A stretch of 64,000 bases of DNA. Source: Comamonas kerstersii. GTDB taxonomy: Bacteria > Pseudomonadota > Gammaproteobacteria > Burkholderiales > Burkholderiaceae_C. The notes under the pieces were generated by a model. That model searched no databases and was not told the origin of the DNA. It saw nothing but the letters and a program-made list of their open reading frames with translations. This document shows, piece after piece, positions 1-9,411 of the stretch. Each line of letters opens with the position of its first letter. Within the stretch, counting starts at the first letter, position 1. The stretch lies in assembly GCF_008801935.1 (NCBI RefSeq), contig NZ_VZOT01000001.1, positions 248,001 through 312,000 of the forward strand, in the 5' to 3' direction. The translations under genes were made by a program, and so were the position numbers.

Positions 1-224
1 TGTCCATGCACCTGTCCATCAGCGAGCAATGCAGCATTGACCAGCCACGCGGCATCCGCCAGGCCGTGGAGCTGCTGGCCAAGCGCCGGGGGGATCTGCA
101 CCAGGCGCACCACGAAACCATGGAATGCCTGGGCCAGATGCTGGCCGACAGCCAGCGCAACGGCCATCCACCCGATGGCAACCAGTACGTGGCCGCCGTG
201 CAGCGCCGCGCCACACGCGACTGA
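1..224 (+). CDS. DUF1841 family protein, 3' part only
   Basis: This is the C-terminal part of a DUF1841 protein, a small cytoplasmic family of unknown function common in beta- and gammaproteobacteria. The reading frame is open from base 3 and ends with TGA at 222-224. The visible residues begin S-M-H-L-S-I-S-E-Q, which in full-length relatives is internal (an NPFLHLSMHLS-like stretch), so the Met at base 6 is not the true start and the gene begins before the window. The family signature continues with PRGIR, then HETMECLGQM near the end. No function can be assigned. Confidence 0.8.
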   Translation, partial: SMHLSISEQCSIDQPRGIRQAVELLAKRRGDLHQAHHETMECLGQMLADSQRNGHPPDGNQYVAAVQRRATRD

Positions 225-246
225 GTTCCAAGCCTGCCAAGCGCCC

Positions 247-280
247 GGGGCAGCGCAGCCACTGAGACAGCGGCTGCCCC
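247..280. other. Inverted repeat after the DUF1841 gene
   Basis: GGGGCAGC (247-254) and GCTGCCCC (273-280) form a perfect 8-bp stem just after the stop codon. No T-run follows, so an intrinsic terminator is only a weak possibility. The rest of 225-379 shows nothing convincing. Confidence 0.3.
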
Positions 281-379
281 TGACGCCGTCACCCACGTGA
301 CAGCTGCCGCACCGCAGCCCATGCATGGTGCTCCCACAATTTGCCAGACATTGCATCCACTCACGTTCTCTGCACGCTC

Positions 380-1222
380 ATGAAATTTCAAGGTTCTGAC
401 AATTACGTTGCCACCCAAGATTTGATGCTGGCCGTCAATGCGGCCATACAGCTGCAGCGTCCGCTGCTGATCAAGGGCGAGCCCGGCACGGGCAAGACCA
501 TGCTGGCCGAGGAAGTGGCTGCCGCACTGGGCATGCCGCTGCTGCAGTGGCACATCAAGTCCACCACCAAGGCCCAGCAGGGCCTGTACGAATACGACGC
601 CGTCTCGCGCCTGCGCGACAGCCAGCTGGGTGATGAGCGCACCCGCGACATCCGCAACTACATCGTCAAGGGCGTGCTGTGGCAGGCCTTTACGGCCGAT
701 CAGCCCGTGGTGCTGCTGATCGACGAAATCGACAAGGCCGACATCGAGTTCCCCAATGACCTGCTGCGCGAGCTCGACCGTATGGAGTTCTACTGCTACG
801 AAACCCGCGAGATGATTCGCGCCAAGCACCGTCCGCTGGTGTTCATCACTTCGAACAACGAAAAAGAACTGCCCGACGCCTTCCTGCGCCGATGCTTCTT
901 CCACTACATCAAGTTCCCGGACGCAGACACCATGCGCCAGATCGTGGACGTGCACTTCCCCGGTCTCAAAGGCGAGCTGCTGACCACGGCGCTGCAGACC
1001 TTCTACGAAGTGCGCAATCTGCCGGGCCTGAAGAAAAAGCCTTCCACCAGCGAGCTGATCGACTGGCTCAAACTGCTGGTGGCTGAAGACATTCCACTGG
1101 ATGCCCTGCGCTCACAGGACCAGAAAATCTCTGTCCCGCCGCTGGTGGGCGCGCTGCTCAAGAACGAGCAGGACATCAGCCTGTTTGAAAAACTGGTGTT
1201 CATGAACCAGCGCAACCGCTGA
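380..1222 (+). CDS. MoxR-family AAA+ ATPase
   Basis: A 280-residue ATPase of the MoxR class, chaperone-like AAA+ proteins that act with a von Willebrand-A (VWA) partner to activate or assemble other proteins. Walker A GEPGTGKT is at residues 33-40, Walker B LLIDEID at 112-118, sensor-1 TSNN at 157-160 and a candidate arginine finger in LRRC at 169-172, so it should hydrolyse ATP. The ATG at 380 is preferred over an upstream TTG at 341 because family members start MKFxG. The likely VWA partner is encoded at 2286-3473, separated by two small genes, which is unusual for a pair that is normally adjacent. The substrate is unknown. Confidence 0.9.
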   Translation: MKFQGSDNYVATQDLMLAVNAAIQLQRPLLIKGEPGTGKTMLAEEVAAALGMPLLQWHIKSTTKAQQGLYEYDAVSRLRDSQLGDERTRDIRNYIVKGVLWQAFTADQPVVLLIDEIDKADIEFPNDLLRELDRMEFYCYETREMIRAKHRPLVFITSNNEKELPDAFLRRCFFHYIKFPDADTMRQIVDVHFPGLKGELLTTALQTFYEVRNLPGLKKKPSTSELIDWLKLLVAEDIPLDALRSQDQKISVPPLVGALLKNEQDISLFEKLVFMNQRNR

Positions 1223-1319
1223 TACGGCCCCGGCCATGCTGACTTGCCCCAATGTGCAGGCCCGGCATTTGCCCTAGCGTTACAGCCTGAACCACCACCT
1301 ACTCTGGGAGATATGGAGC

Positions 1320-1565
1320 ATGGCTTCTGCACAAAAACTGCTGCTCGAAGGTGTATCGGATGCGGTGTGCTTCATGCTGGGCGCACTCGCAGGCTACGGC
1401 CTGACGCTGGCGCTGGGCATGGACATTTTTGCCGATGGCTACAGCGGCTCCAGCATTGTGGGCATTGTCATCGTCGGTCTGGCAGGCGGCGCGGGGCTAC
1501 ACCTGGCACGTATCTGGCGTGAGCGCACGCAGGCCAGAAACGCCGCTTCACGCGAAGCTGACTAA
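1320..1565 (+). CDS. Small predicted membrane protein
   Basis: An 81-residue hypothetical protein. Residues about 13-32 (VCFMLGALAGYGLTLALGM) and 43-62 (SSIVGIVIVGLAGGAGLHLA) are hydrophobic, suggesting two membrane helices, followed by a basic, polar tail (RIWRERTQAR). A GGAG lies just before the ATG. It ends three bases before the downstream acetyltransferase start, so the two are probably co-transcribed. It sits between the MoxR ATPase and its presumed VWA partner. I recognise no family, so any role in that system is inference from position only. Confidence 0.6.
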   Translation: MASAQKLLLEGVSDAVCFMLGALAGYGLTLALGMDIFADGYSGSSIVGIVIVGLAGGAGLHLARIWRERTQARNAASREAD

Positions 1566-1568
1566 GCC

Positions 1569-2228
1569 ATGCTGCAAGCACACACACCACCTCAGCCCTC
1601 GCACGCCACCACCTCATTTGCCACGCCCGTACAGCTACACGGCTGGGGTGTGCAACTGGCCCCGCTGCGCATGGCGCACATGGCCGGGCTGCAGGAAGCA
1701 GCGGCTGATGGTGAACTCTGGAAGCTGCGCGTGACCTGGGTGCCCGAGCCGGAGGAAACCCGGGCCTATATCCAGAAAGCGCTGGACATGCAGGCACAGG
1801 GCACGCGCTGCCCATTTGTGGTGCTGCAAGCGGACACAGGCAAGGTGCTGGGCACAACCAGCTACCACGACATCGTGCCCGGGGCGCGGCGCGTAGAGAT
1901 TGGCTACACCTGGTACGCCGCCAGCGCCCAGCGCAGCCACGTGAACACCGCCTGCAAGCTGCTGCTGATGCAGCATGCGTTTGAGACCCTGCAGTGCGGC
2001 GTGATCGGCTGGCGCACCGATATTCTGAACACCCGCAGCCAGCAGGCCATTGAACGCCTGGGCGCACGCAAAGACGGCGTGCTGCGCCACCACACCACAC
2101 GCTGGGACGGCAGTGTGCGCGACACCGTGATGTACAGCATGCTGGCCGCAGAGTGGCCCGCTGCACGCCAGCGTTTGCTGCAAAAATTACAGCTGCTTGC
2201 GCCCGCCAATGCTTGGTTTTCAATATAA
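1569..2228 (+). CDS. GNAT family N-acetyltransferase (RimJ/RimL-like)
   Basis: A 219-residue acetyltransferase of the GNAT fold, resembling the RimJ/RimL branch that transfers acetyl from acetyl-CoA to protein N-termini or small amines. The typical order is visible: a strand with VLGTTSYHDI, then RRVEIGYTWYA, a helix with CKLLLMQHAFE, and NTRSQQAIERLGARKDGVLR, the usual end of the CoA-binding part. The substrate cannot be told. The last codons (from 2191) lie inside a 76-bp palindromic repeat, so the C-terminal residues and stop codon appear to be supplied by that element; relatives may end differently. Confidence 0.85.
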   Translation: MLQAHTPPQPSHATTSFATPVQLHGWGVQLAPLRMAHMAGLQEAAADGELWKLRVTWVPEPEETRAYIQKALDMQAQGTRCPFVVLQADTGKVLGTTSYHDIVPGARRVEIGYTWYAASAQRSHVNTACKLLLMQHAFETLQCGVIGWRTDILNTRSQQAIERLGARKDGVLRHHTTRWDGSVRDTVMYSMLAAEWPAARQRLLQKLQLLAPANAWFSI

Positions 2229-2266
2229 ATTGCTTTAAAAACCAATATTTACCAGCGCTAGCAGCT
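2191..2266. repeat. 76-bp imperfect palindrome, copy 1
   Basis: The outer arms AGCTGCTTGCGC (2191-2202) and GCGCTAGCAGCT (2255-2266) pair at 11 of 12 positions, and the inner arms TTGGTTTT and AAAACCAA pair perfectly. This copy overlaps the last codons and stop of the acetyltransferase gene and runs toward the VWA gene. Five other copies of the same length are in the window. Confidence 0.85.
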
Positions 2267-2285
2267 TCTTTTTTGATATTGACCC

Positions 2286-3473
2286 ATGCTGATTGACTTT
2301 TTCTACACCTTGCGTGCCGCCAAACTGCCAGTCTCGGTCAAGGAATACCTGATGCTGCTGGAAGCGCTGCAGGCCGGTGTGGTGGGCCCGCGCAGCAGCG
2401 ATGGCTGGAGCCTGGACGACTTCTACTTCCTCGCCCGCACCACGCTGGTCAAGGACGAAAAGCACTACGACAAGTTCGACCGCGCCTTTGCCGCCTACTT
2501 CAAGGGCGTAGAAATGGTGACCGACTTCCAGAAAGCGCTGCCCGAGGAATGGCTGCGCAAGCTGCTGGAGCGCGAACTCACCCCCGAGCAGAAAGCCGCC
2601 ATCGAGAAGATGGACTGGGACACGCTCATGGAGACGCTCAAGAAGCGCCTCGAAGAGCAGAAGGAGCGCCACGAAGGCGGCAACAAATGGATTGGCACGG
2701 GCGGCACCAGCCCCTTTGGCCACGGTGGCTACAACCCGCAGGGCGTGCGCATTGGCGGGCCAGGGCGCAACCGCAGCGCCGTCAAAGTCTGGGAGCAACG
2801 CGCCTACCGCGACTATGACGACACACAGGAGCTGGGCACGCGCAACATCAAGATGGCCATGCGCCGCCTGCGCAAGTTCGCGCGCCAGGGCGGCGAGCTG
2901 GAGCTGGACCTGCCGGACACCATCCGCAGCACGGCGGCCAACGCGGGCTGGCTGGACATCAAGCTCGTGCCAGAGCGCCACAACAACGTCAAAGTGCTGC
3001 TGCTCATGGATGTGGGTGGCACCATGGACGACCACATCCAGCGCGTGGAAGAGCTGTTTTCCGCCGCCAAGAGCGAGTTCAAGCACCTGGAGTTCTATTA
3101 CTTCCACAACTGCGTCTACGACTTCATGTGGAAGAACAACCAACGCCGCTTTTCCGAGAAGTTCGACACCTGGGACATCATTCGCAAATACAACAAGGAT
3201 TACAAGTTGATATTTGTGGGCGATGCCACCATGAGCCCTTACGAAATTTTGCAATCCGGCGGCAGCGTGGAATATCACAATGAGGAACCCGGCGCGGAGT
3301 GGCTGCAACGCCTGACCCACGCCTTCCCGCACCACGCCTGGATCAACCCTGAGCCTCAGGGTGTGTGGCAATACCGTCAAAGCATTGAGATCATTCGCCA
3401 GCTCATGGGCGGGCGCATGTACCCCCTGACTTTGAAGGGTTTGGAAGAAACCATGAGGCTGCTGTCAAAATAA
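2286..3473 (+). CDS. VWA domain-containing protein (CoxE-like), MoxR partner
   Basis: A 395-residue protein of the VWA family that pairs with MoxR ATPases. The N-terminal half is helical and charged. A glycine-rich linker lies around residues 131-161 (GTGGTSPFGHGGYN). The VWA domain starts near residue 233 with LLLMDVGGTMDDH: Asp242 of the metal-site motif is present, but the canonical DxSxS reads D-V-G-G-T, so the metal site may be altered. A second metal-site element, GDATMSP, is at 312-318. No clear ribosome-binding site precedes the ATG. tamA starts four bases after the stop, suggesting co-transcription with the outer-membrane assembly genes. Confidence 0.88.
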   Translation: MLIDFFYTLRAAKLPVSVKEYLMLLEALQAGVVGPRSSDGWSLDDFYFLARTTLVKDEKHYDKFDRAFAAYFKGVEMVTDFQKALPEEWLRKLLERELTPEQKAAIEKMDWDTLMETLKKRLEEQKERHEGGNKWIGTGGTSPFGHGGYNPQGVRIGGPGRNRSAVKVWEQRAYRDYDDTQELGTRNIKMAMRRLRKFARQGGELELDLPDTIRSTAANAGWLDIKLVPERHNNVKVLLLMDVGGTMDDHIQRVEELFSAAKSEFKHLEFYYFHNCVYDFMWKNNQRRFSEKFDTWDIIRKYNKDYKLIFVGDATMSPYEILQSGGSVEYHNEEPGAEWLQRLTHAFPHHAWINPEPQGVWQYRQSIEIIRQLMGGRMYPLTLKGLEETMRLLSK

Positions 3474-3477
3474 ATCC

Positions 3478-5334
3478 ATGTCCAAGCCATCTCGCACAAA
3501 AACGCCGGTTCTTGTCCCGGCTTTTTTGTTGACCACCGCCTTGCTGCTGAGCGGGTGCTCTCTGCTGTCCAAAAACAAGGCAGGGGACATATTCCAGGAG
3601 CCGGAGAGCTTCACCATCGAGGTCGATGCCCCCAAGGACGTACGCGAACTGCTGGAAAAGTACCTGGAACTGGAACGCTACCGCCACTTTACCGGGCTGC
3701 GCCCCAGTGAGCTGCGCCGACTGCTGGGCGCTTCCGACGGCAATATCCGTAACCTGCTCGGCAGCATCGGCTATTTCTCGCCCACCATTGAACTGGAGCT
3801 GCGTGAACAGCCGCGCGACTCTGGCATTCCCCCCACAGTGATCGTCAAGGTCGACCCCGGCCCTGCAACCAAGATCTCCCGTGTGGACATCAGCTTCAGC
3901 GGCACCAATGCCGATGACCCCAAAGGCAGCTTCATACGCCGCAGCATTGAGCGCAACTGGGACCTGCCTGTGGGAGAAACCTTCAGCCAGTCTGAGTGGA
4001 GCAGCGCCAAAAACGAAGGGCTGCGCAGCCTGCAAAATCGCCGCTACCCCACGGCCCAGCTGCTCAGCAGCAGTGCCAACATTGATACCGACACCAACGA
4101 AGCCGAGCTCAAGGTGAATTACGAGCCTGGCTCGGCCTATTATTTCGGCCCTCTGGTAATTGAGGGCGTAGAGCGCTACAACCCCGCAGGTCTGATTCGT
4201 CTGGCGCGCCTGCCCGTCGGGCAGGTCTACAGCCAAAGCAGCCTGCTCGATGCACAACAGCGCCTGGCATCCAGTGGCTACTACGACTCCGTCTTCCTGA
4301 CACTGGCTACTGAAGTGGCAAAGCCCGGCGAGGCCGAAGTGCACGCCCCCGTGATTGCCGAAGTGCGTGAAGCCAAGCTGCAAAAATGGGTCTATGGTCT
4401 GGGCTTCAGCACCGACACGGGCACGCGTTTTTCGATTGACCACACGCACAACAAAGACCCATTCCTGAACTGGCGTGCGGTCAGCAAACTGCAGCTGGAC
4501 AAGAAGTACCCCGAGATTTCTACCCGTCTGACTTCTCTGCCCGACTACAGCGGCTGGAACTACTTCATTGGCGGCAAGGCTGCGCGCGAAAAGCTGGCAG
4601 ACTACTCCGTCAACAATATTTCGCTGCTGGCAGGCCGCGGCAAGAGCGAAGACAAGATCGACCGCAACTACTACCTGCAGTACGACATGGCCAAGCCACA
4701 GGGCAACGATGACTTGCCCTCCAGCTCGGCGCTCACAGGTAACTACAGCTGGACGGGGCGCTACTTCAACAGCACGCTTAACCCCACCCGTGGCTATGGC
4801 TTCGGCATTGAGCTGGGCGCTGGCTCCACGCTCACCCCGGACAACGAACCCTTTGGCCGCATCAGCGCACGCTGGCTGTACTTCCTGCCGCTGTCCCGTG
4901 ACGAAGAAACGGGCCGCCGCAGCCGTCTGGCGCTGCGCGCCAATGGCGGTGCCGTGCTGGCTCGCCAGGATGCCACCATCCCCGTCACCCTGCTGTTTCT
5001 GGCAGGTGGTGACAACTCCATCCGGGGCTATCGCTACCAGAGCATCGGTGCACGTACGGACAATGGCGCCCTGGTCGGTGGCCGCTACATGCTCACCGGC
5101 AGTGTGGCCTGGATACGCCCCATCACCGTGGCCGGCAACCACTCAGACTGGGAGCAGTCCTACTTTATTGATACCGGTACGGTGACCGACAACATGAGTG
5201 ACACCAAGATCTACACCGGCATTGGCACTGGTGTGCTCTGGAAAAGTCCCGTAGGCCCCATGCAAATCGACGTGGCCTATGGTGTGCAAACCCAAAAAAT
5301 CCGTCTGCACCTGCGTTTAGGTTTTAACTTCTGA
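3478..5334 (+). CDS. tamA: Outer-membrane assembly factor TamA (Omp85 family)
   Basis: A 618-residue Omp85/BamA-family protein, the outer-membrane half of the TAM complex that helps insert autotransporters and other beta-barrels. The N-terminal signal peptide ends in a lipobox-like LLSGC (Cys23), so this copy may be lipid-anchored, unlike classical Omp85 proteins. POTRA domains occupy roughly residues 40-280 (VIEGVERYNPAG is a POTRA strand). The C-terminal half is the barrel, with the lid-loop motif SIRGYRYQSIG near residue 515 and a final aromatic residue (LGFNF) as expected for barrel insertion. It ends four bases before tamB, the inner-membrane partner, so the two form an operon. Confidence 0.92.
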   Translation: MSKPSRTKTPVLVPAFLLTTALLLSGCSLLSKNKAGDIFQEPESFTIEVDAPKDVRELLEKYLELERYRHFTGLRPSELRRLLGASDGNIRNLLGSIGYFSPTIELELREQPRDSGIPPTVIVKVDPGPATKISRVDISFSGTNADDPKGSFIRRSIERNWDLPVGETFSQSEWSSAKNEGLRSLQNRRYPTAQLLSSSANIDTDTNEAELKVNYEPGSAYYFGPLVIEGVERYNPAGLIRLARLPVGQVYSQSSLLDAQQRLASSGYYDSVFLTLATEVAKPGEAEVHAPVIAEVREAKLQKWVYGLGFSTDTGTRFSIDHTHNKDPFLNWRAVSKLQLDKKYPEISTRLTSLPDYSGWNYFIGGKAAREKLADYSVNNISLLAGRGKSEDKIDRNYYLQYDMAKPQGNDDLPSSSALTGNYSWTGRYFNSTLNPTRGYGFGIELGAGSTLTPDNEPFGRISARWLYFLPLSRDEETGRRSRLALRANGGAVLARQDATIPVTLLFLAGGDNSIRGYRYQSIGARTDNGALVGGRYMLTGSVAWIRPITVAGNHSDWEQSYFIDTGTVTDNMSDTKIYTGIGTGVLWKSPVGPMQIDVAYGVQTQKIRLHLRLGFNF

Positions 5335-5338
5335 TTTC

Positions 5339-8300
5339 ATGCCTGCAGCCCGCACTCCCCGCTCTCCATCCACCTCCTCGGGCCGCCGCTGGCTGCGGCG
5401 CATGCTGCTCGGCGTCTTCATCCTGCTGCTGGGCGTGGTCGTACTGCTGGGCACTGCCTGGTGGTGGTCAGGTCAGAGCCAGTCGCTGCAGCGCACCCTC
5501 GAATATGTAGAGCGCTGGCTGCCCGCAGACCAGAAGCTGGAAGCACGCGGTGTGCAGGGCACGCTGCGCAACGGCGGGCAGATTGACTGGCTGCGCTGGA
5601 GCAGCCCCACCATGCAGGTGGAAGTCACCAAGGCAGACATCGGCTGGCAGCTGCCGCCCCTGCTGTCGCGCACCGTGCATTTTGGTCAGGTGAACATGGA
5701 GCAGCTGCGCATCCAGAGCACACCAGGCCCCAAGGATGAAACACCCACCGAGCCCCTGCAGTCGCTGGAGCTGCCCGTGCGCATTGATCTGCCCGTACAT
5801 ATCGAGCAGCTCATCTGGGAAGGCCCTCCACAGATAGAAATCCATGCACTGGATGCCCTGTACCGCTACACCGGCAAGGAACACCAGCTGGACGTGCGCA
5901 GCCTGCGCTATGCCGATGGCAGCTATGAGGCACAGCTGCGCCTGCAAGGTGCAGCCCCCATGCAGCTGCAGGCCTCTTTGCAAGGCCATCTGCAGACCAC
6001 ACTGCCAGGCAAGGCAGAGCAAGCCCTCAAGGTTGAGGCTCAGGCCAAGATCCAGGGCACGCTGGCCACAGAGGCTGCCCGTCTGCAGATCACCGCCCAG
6101 GCCAATACCACCACCGTCAGCACGAGCACCGAAGGTGAGCAGCACTCAGATGCTGCACAGGCGGCCTCTACCGCAGACATTTCCGCCACCATTGCCCCCT
6201 GGAGCACCCAGGTGCTGGAGCAGGCAGATGCCACGCTGCAGCACATCAACATCGCCTGGTTCCTGCCCGATGGGCCGCAGACTGACCTGAGCGGCAGCCT
6301 GCAGGCTGGCCCCAAGGACAATGGCTGGGCACTGCAGGCCAGCGTAGAAAACCCGCTGGCTGGGCCATGGGACCAGCAGGCCTTGCCCGTGCGCAATCTG
6401 ACCGCACAGGCACAGTTTGACGGCCAGCAGCAATGGACACTGGAGCAGGCGCGTATCGACCTTGGCCCCAAAGGCCCGGCCCACGTACAGGCGCAGGGAC
6501 AGTTCAATACCAGCAGCCAGGTGTTTGAAGGCCAGGTGCAGTTTGCGGAGATCAACCCCGCACTGCTCTACAGCACACTGGACAGCGCCCCCCTGTCTGG
6601 CAGCCTGCAGGCCCACAGCGACACCAGCCAGCAGGTGCAGTTCAAGCTGGACCTGAAGGCCCCTGACGCCCGCCAGCGCGGCGCTCTGCATCTGGGTGCT
6701 GCGCGTGCGGAAGGCAGCTGGCAAGCACCAGAGCTGCAGGTGCGCCAGCTGTATCTGCAAGCCCTGCAGACCACACTGCAAAGCCCCAGCGTCCGCTTTA
6801 ACACCGACACCCAGCACATCGAAGGCAAGCTGCAGGCCCAGCTGCCCGGCGCACAGGCAGATCTGGCACTGAACACCAGCCCCACCGAAGGCCAGGGCCA
6901 GCTGCAGCTGAACATCCAGGCCGTGCAGACGCTAACGCAGTGGCTGGAGCAACTGACCGGCATGCACGACCTGCTCGGTGGTGCCAGCCTGCAAGGCCAT
7001 GCCCAGGCCAAACTGCAATGGAAAGGCGGCTGGGGCAAGCTGCAGCAACGGCTGCAGAACCCTGCTGCTGCCCGCGAAGCCAGCCAGATGCACCTGAACG
7101 CACAGCTGCAGGTGCCACAGCTGAGCTACCAGAGCGCTGATGGCTCAACCTCCAGCCTGGCAGATTTCAAGCTCACACTGGATGGCAGCCCTGAATCCCT
7201 GCAGACCGAGCTGAGCGCACAGGCCAAGGTCGGCAATGAAAGCCTGCGCCTGCAGACCACGGCCGTGCTGGGCCTGCAGCAAGCAGCCAAAGCCCATCCC
7301 CTGGACTGGTATGCCCGCATCAACCAGCTGCAGGCACAGTGGCAGACACCCAGCGACGCCACGCCCTGGAAAGCGCAGCTGGCAGAGCCACTGAGCATCC
7401 AGCAGCGCACCACCGGCAACCCTACGCAGACCACCAGCATCGAAACCAGCGCGGGCAAGCTCACCGTACAGCCCCCAGCACATGCCGGTGAAGCTGCGGC
7501 CTATGCCGTCTGGGAACCCGTCCTCCTGCGCCAGAGTGCGCAGGGCAACTGGGCCATCCGCAGCAAGGGCAGCCTGCACGATCTGCCCATGATGTGGGCC
7601 GATGTGCTGAACCCCGACCACCCACCGCTGGCCGCCATCGGCATCAGCGGCGATCTGCTGTTCAAGGGCGAATGGGATGTAGACACCACTGGCGGCAAGC
7701 TGCGCGCCCATGCCCTGGTCGAACGCGCCAGCGGCGACATCCGCTTCACCGCCGAAGACAGCAATGCAGCCAACGTCACCATCATCCGCAGCTCTGGCGC
7801 CAGTGAGCAGCGCAGCCCCAACTCCACCCAGGTACAGTCACGCGCCTTCACGGCTGGCCGTGGCGTTCGCGCACGCGTGCAGGAGATGCGCGTGCTGTTC
7901 GATGCGAATGACAAAGACGTGCGCGCCCAGCTGCACTGGAGTACCGAGCGCGCCGGACAGATTCATGCAGACATCCGCAGCAAGGTGCAAACCACATCTG
8001 CTGGCATTGTCTGGCCGGACAGTGCACCACTGTCAGGCACCATCGATGCCGCGCTGCCCAACCTGGGCGTCTGGGCCTTTTTTGCACCACCCGGCTGGCG
8101 TGTCTCTGGCAGCCTCATGGCAGACCTTGACCTGTTCGGCACCCGCAAGGCCCCCGACTGGCGCGGCAAGATCGAGGCAGACAAGCTCAGCGTGCAGTCC
8201 CTGCTCGATGGCGTTGACCTCAAAGATGGCTACCTGCGCGCCACGCTGCAGGGCTCACGCATCAACATCACCGACATCTATCTGCAAGGCGGAGAAGGCA

Positions 8301-9391
8301 GCAGCACCCGCATCACCGGCCAAAGCGGCAACCTGACGAAAGCGCCCAAGAGCGGCGGCACACTCAAAGGCTCTGGCGTCATTGAATATGACCCACTGGC
8401 TCCGGAAGGCAGCTCCGGCCTGCGCATGGACCTGCGCGCCGTAGCTGACCACCTGCAGGTACTGGTGCGTGCAGACCGCCAGCTCAGCGTCAGTGGCGAC
8501 CTGAAGGCCCTGCTGGAGCAAGGTCAGTTCACACTGGATGGCAAGCTCACCATTGATCGCGCAGCCATCATTCTGGCCAGCGACTCAGCCCCCAGCCTGG
8601 GGGATGACGTGCACATCACCTCGGCCGCTACCCGCAAGGCCACAGCAGAAAAAGCCGCCCGCGAAGCCGCCCAGGCCAGAGGCTCCGTGCAAGTCAGCAA
8701 GCCACCGATCCTGCATGTGCAGCTGAATCTGGGTGATGACTTCGCGCTGCAGGGCTACGGCATCACCACACGCCTGAAGGGCGAACTCAGTATTTCCGGT
8801 GGGCCTCGCATCACCGGGGAAATTCACACCGTCAATGGCCGCTACCGCGCATGGGGACAGCTGATGGACGTGGAAAAAGGCACGATCCGCTTCAACGGCC
8901 CCTATGACAACCCGGCGCTGGACATCGTGGCCATTCGCCCCAACATCGACGTGCGTGCCGGCGTCAAGGTCACAGGCAGCGCCAACAACCCGCGCATCAC
9001 CCTGTTCTCTGACCCAGAGATGTCCGATGCGGAAAAGCTCTCCTGGATTGTCATGGGCCGCGGTGCCTCGGGCGGTGGTGCGGAATCGGCACTGCTGCAA
9101 CAGGCCGCACTGGCCATGCTCAGCGGTGGTGGCAGCGGCGGCAACTTTGCCTCCCAGCTGGGCTTTGACGAAATTGGCTTCAGCGGCCCCAGCGAAGACG
9201 GCGAACGCGGCGCAGCACTGACCGTGGGCAAGCGCCTGTCCAAGGACCTGTATGTGGCCTATGAACAAAGCCTGAACGGCGCCATGGGCACGCTGTTTAT
9301 CTTCTACGACCTCTCACGCCGCCTGACGCTGCGCGCCCAGACTGGCGAAAACAGCGCGGTCGATCTGATCTACACCCGGGTCAAGGATTGA
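5339..9391 (+). CDS. tamB: Translocation and assembly module subunit TamB
   Basis: A 1350-residue TamB protein (formerly DUF490), the inner-membrane partner of TamA that spans the periplasm as a long beta-taco and is linked to phospholipid transport and barrel assembly. One N-terminal membrane helix is visible (MLLGVFILLLGVVVLLG, about residues 22-38). A long, Q- and A-rich periplasmic region follows, and the conserved C-terminal domain ends with LIYTRVKD, typical of the family. Length is within the usual 1200-1500. Many CAG codons make long open frames on the other strand; these are shadows. Confidence 0.93.
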   Translation: MPAARTPRSPSTSSGRRWLRRMLLGVFILLLGVVVLLGTAWWWSGQSQSLQRTLEYVERWLPADQKLEARGVQGTLRNGGQIDWLRWSSPTMQVEVTKADIGWQLPPLLSRTVHFGQVNMEQLRIQSTPGPKDETPTEPLQSLELPVRIDLPVHIEQLIWEGPPQIEIHALDALYRYTGKEHQLDVRSLRYADGSYEAQLRLQGAAPMQLQASLQGHLQTTLPGKAEQALKVEAQAKIQGTLATEAARLQITAQANTTTVSTSTEGEQHSDAAQAASTADISATIAPWSTQVLEQADATLQHINIAWFLPDGPQTDLSGSLQAGPKDNGWALQASVENPLAGPWDQQALPVRNLTAQAQFDGQQQWTLEQARIDLGPKGPAHVQAQGQFNTSSQVFEGQVQFAEINPALLYSTLDSAPLSGSLQAHSDTSQQVQFKLDLKAPDARQRGALHLGAARAEGSWQAPELQVRQLYLQALQTTLQSPSVRFNTDTQHIEGKLQAQLPGAQADLALNTSPTEGQGQLQLNIQAVQTLTQWLEQLTGMHDLLGGASLQGHAQAKLQWKGGWGKLQQRLQNPAAAREASQMHLNAQLQVPQLSYQSADGSTSSLADFKLTLDGSPESLQTELSAQAKVGNESLRLQTTAVLGLQQAAKAHPLDWYARINQLQAQWQTPSDATPWKAQLAEPLSIQQRTTGNPTQTTSIETSAGKLTVQPPAHAGEAAAYAVWEPVLLRQSAQGNWAIRSKGSLHDLPMMWADVLNPDHPPLAAIGISGDLLFKGEWDVDTTGGKLRAHALVERASGDIRFTAEDSNAANVTIIRSSGASEQRSPNSTQVQSRAFTAGRGVRARVQEMRVLFDANDKDVRAQLHWSTERAGQIHADIRSKVQTTSAGIVWPDSAPLSGTIDAALPNLGVWAFFAPPGWRVSGSLMADLDLFGTRKAPDWRGKIEADKLSVQSLLDGVDLKDGYLRATLQGSRINITDIYLQGGEGSSTRITGQSGNLTKAPKSGGTLKGSGVIEYDPLAPEGSSGLRMDLRAVADHLQVLVRADRQLSVSGDLKALLEQGQFTLDGKLTIDRAAIILASDSAPSLGDDVHITSAATRKATAEKAAREAAQARGSVQVSKPPILHVQLNLGDDFALQGYGITTRLKGELSISGGPRITGEIHTVNGRYRAWGQLMDVEKGTIRFNGPYDNPALDIVAIRPNIDVRAGVKVTGSANNPRITLFSDPEMSDAEKLSWIVMGRGASGGGAESALLQQAALAMLSGGGSGGNFASQLGFDEIGFSGPSEDGERGAALTVGKRLSKDLYVAYEQSLNGAMGTLFIFYDLSRRLTLRAQTGENSAVDLIYTRVKD

Positions 9392-9411
9392 TCGCTGACG
9401 CACAAACTTGG

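Noticed and set aside
3403-5142. 579-codon frame on the minus strand over tamA
   Set aside because: Shadow of the GC-rich coding strand; the plus-strand TamA has clear homology.
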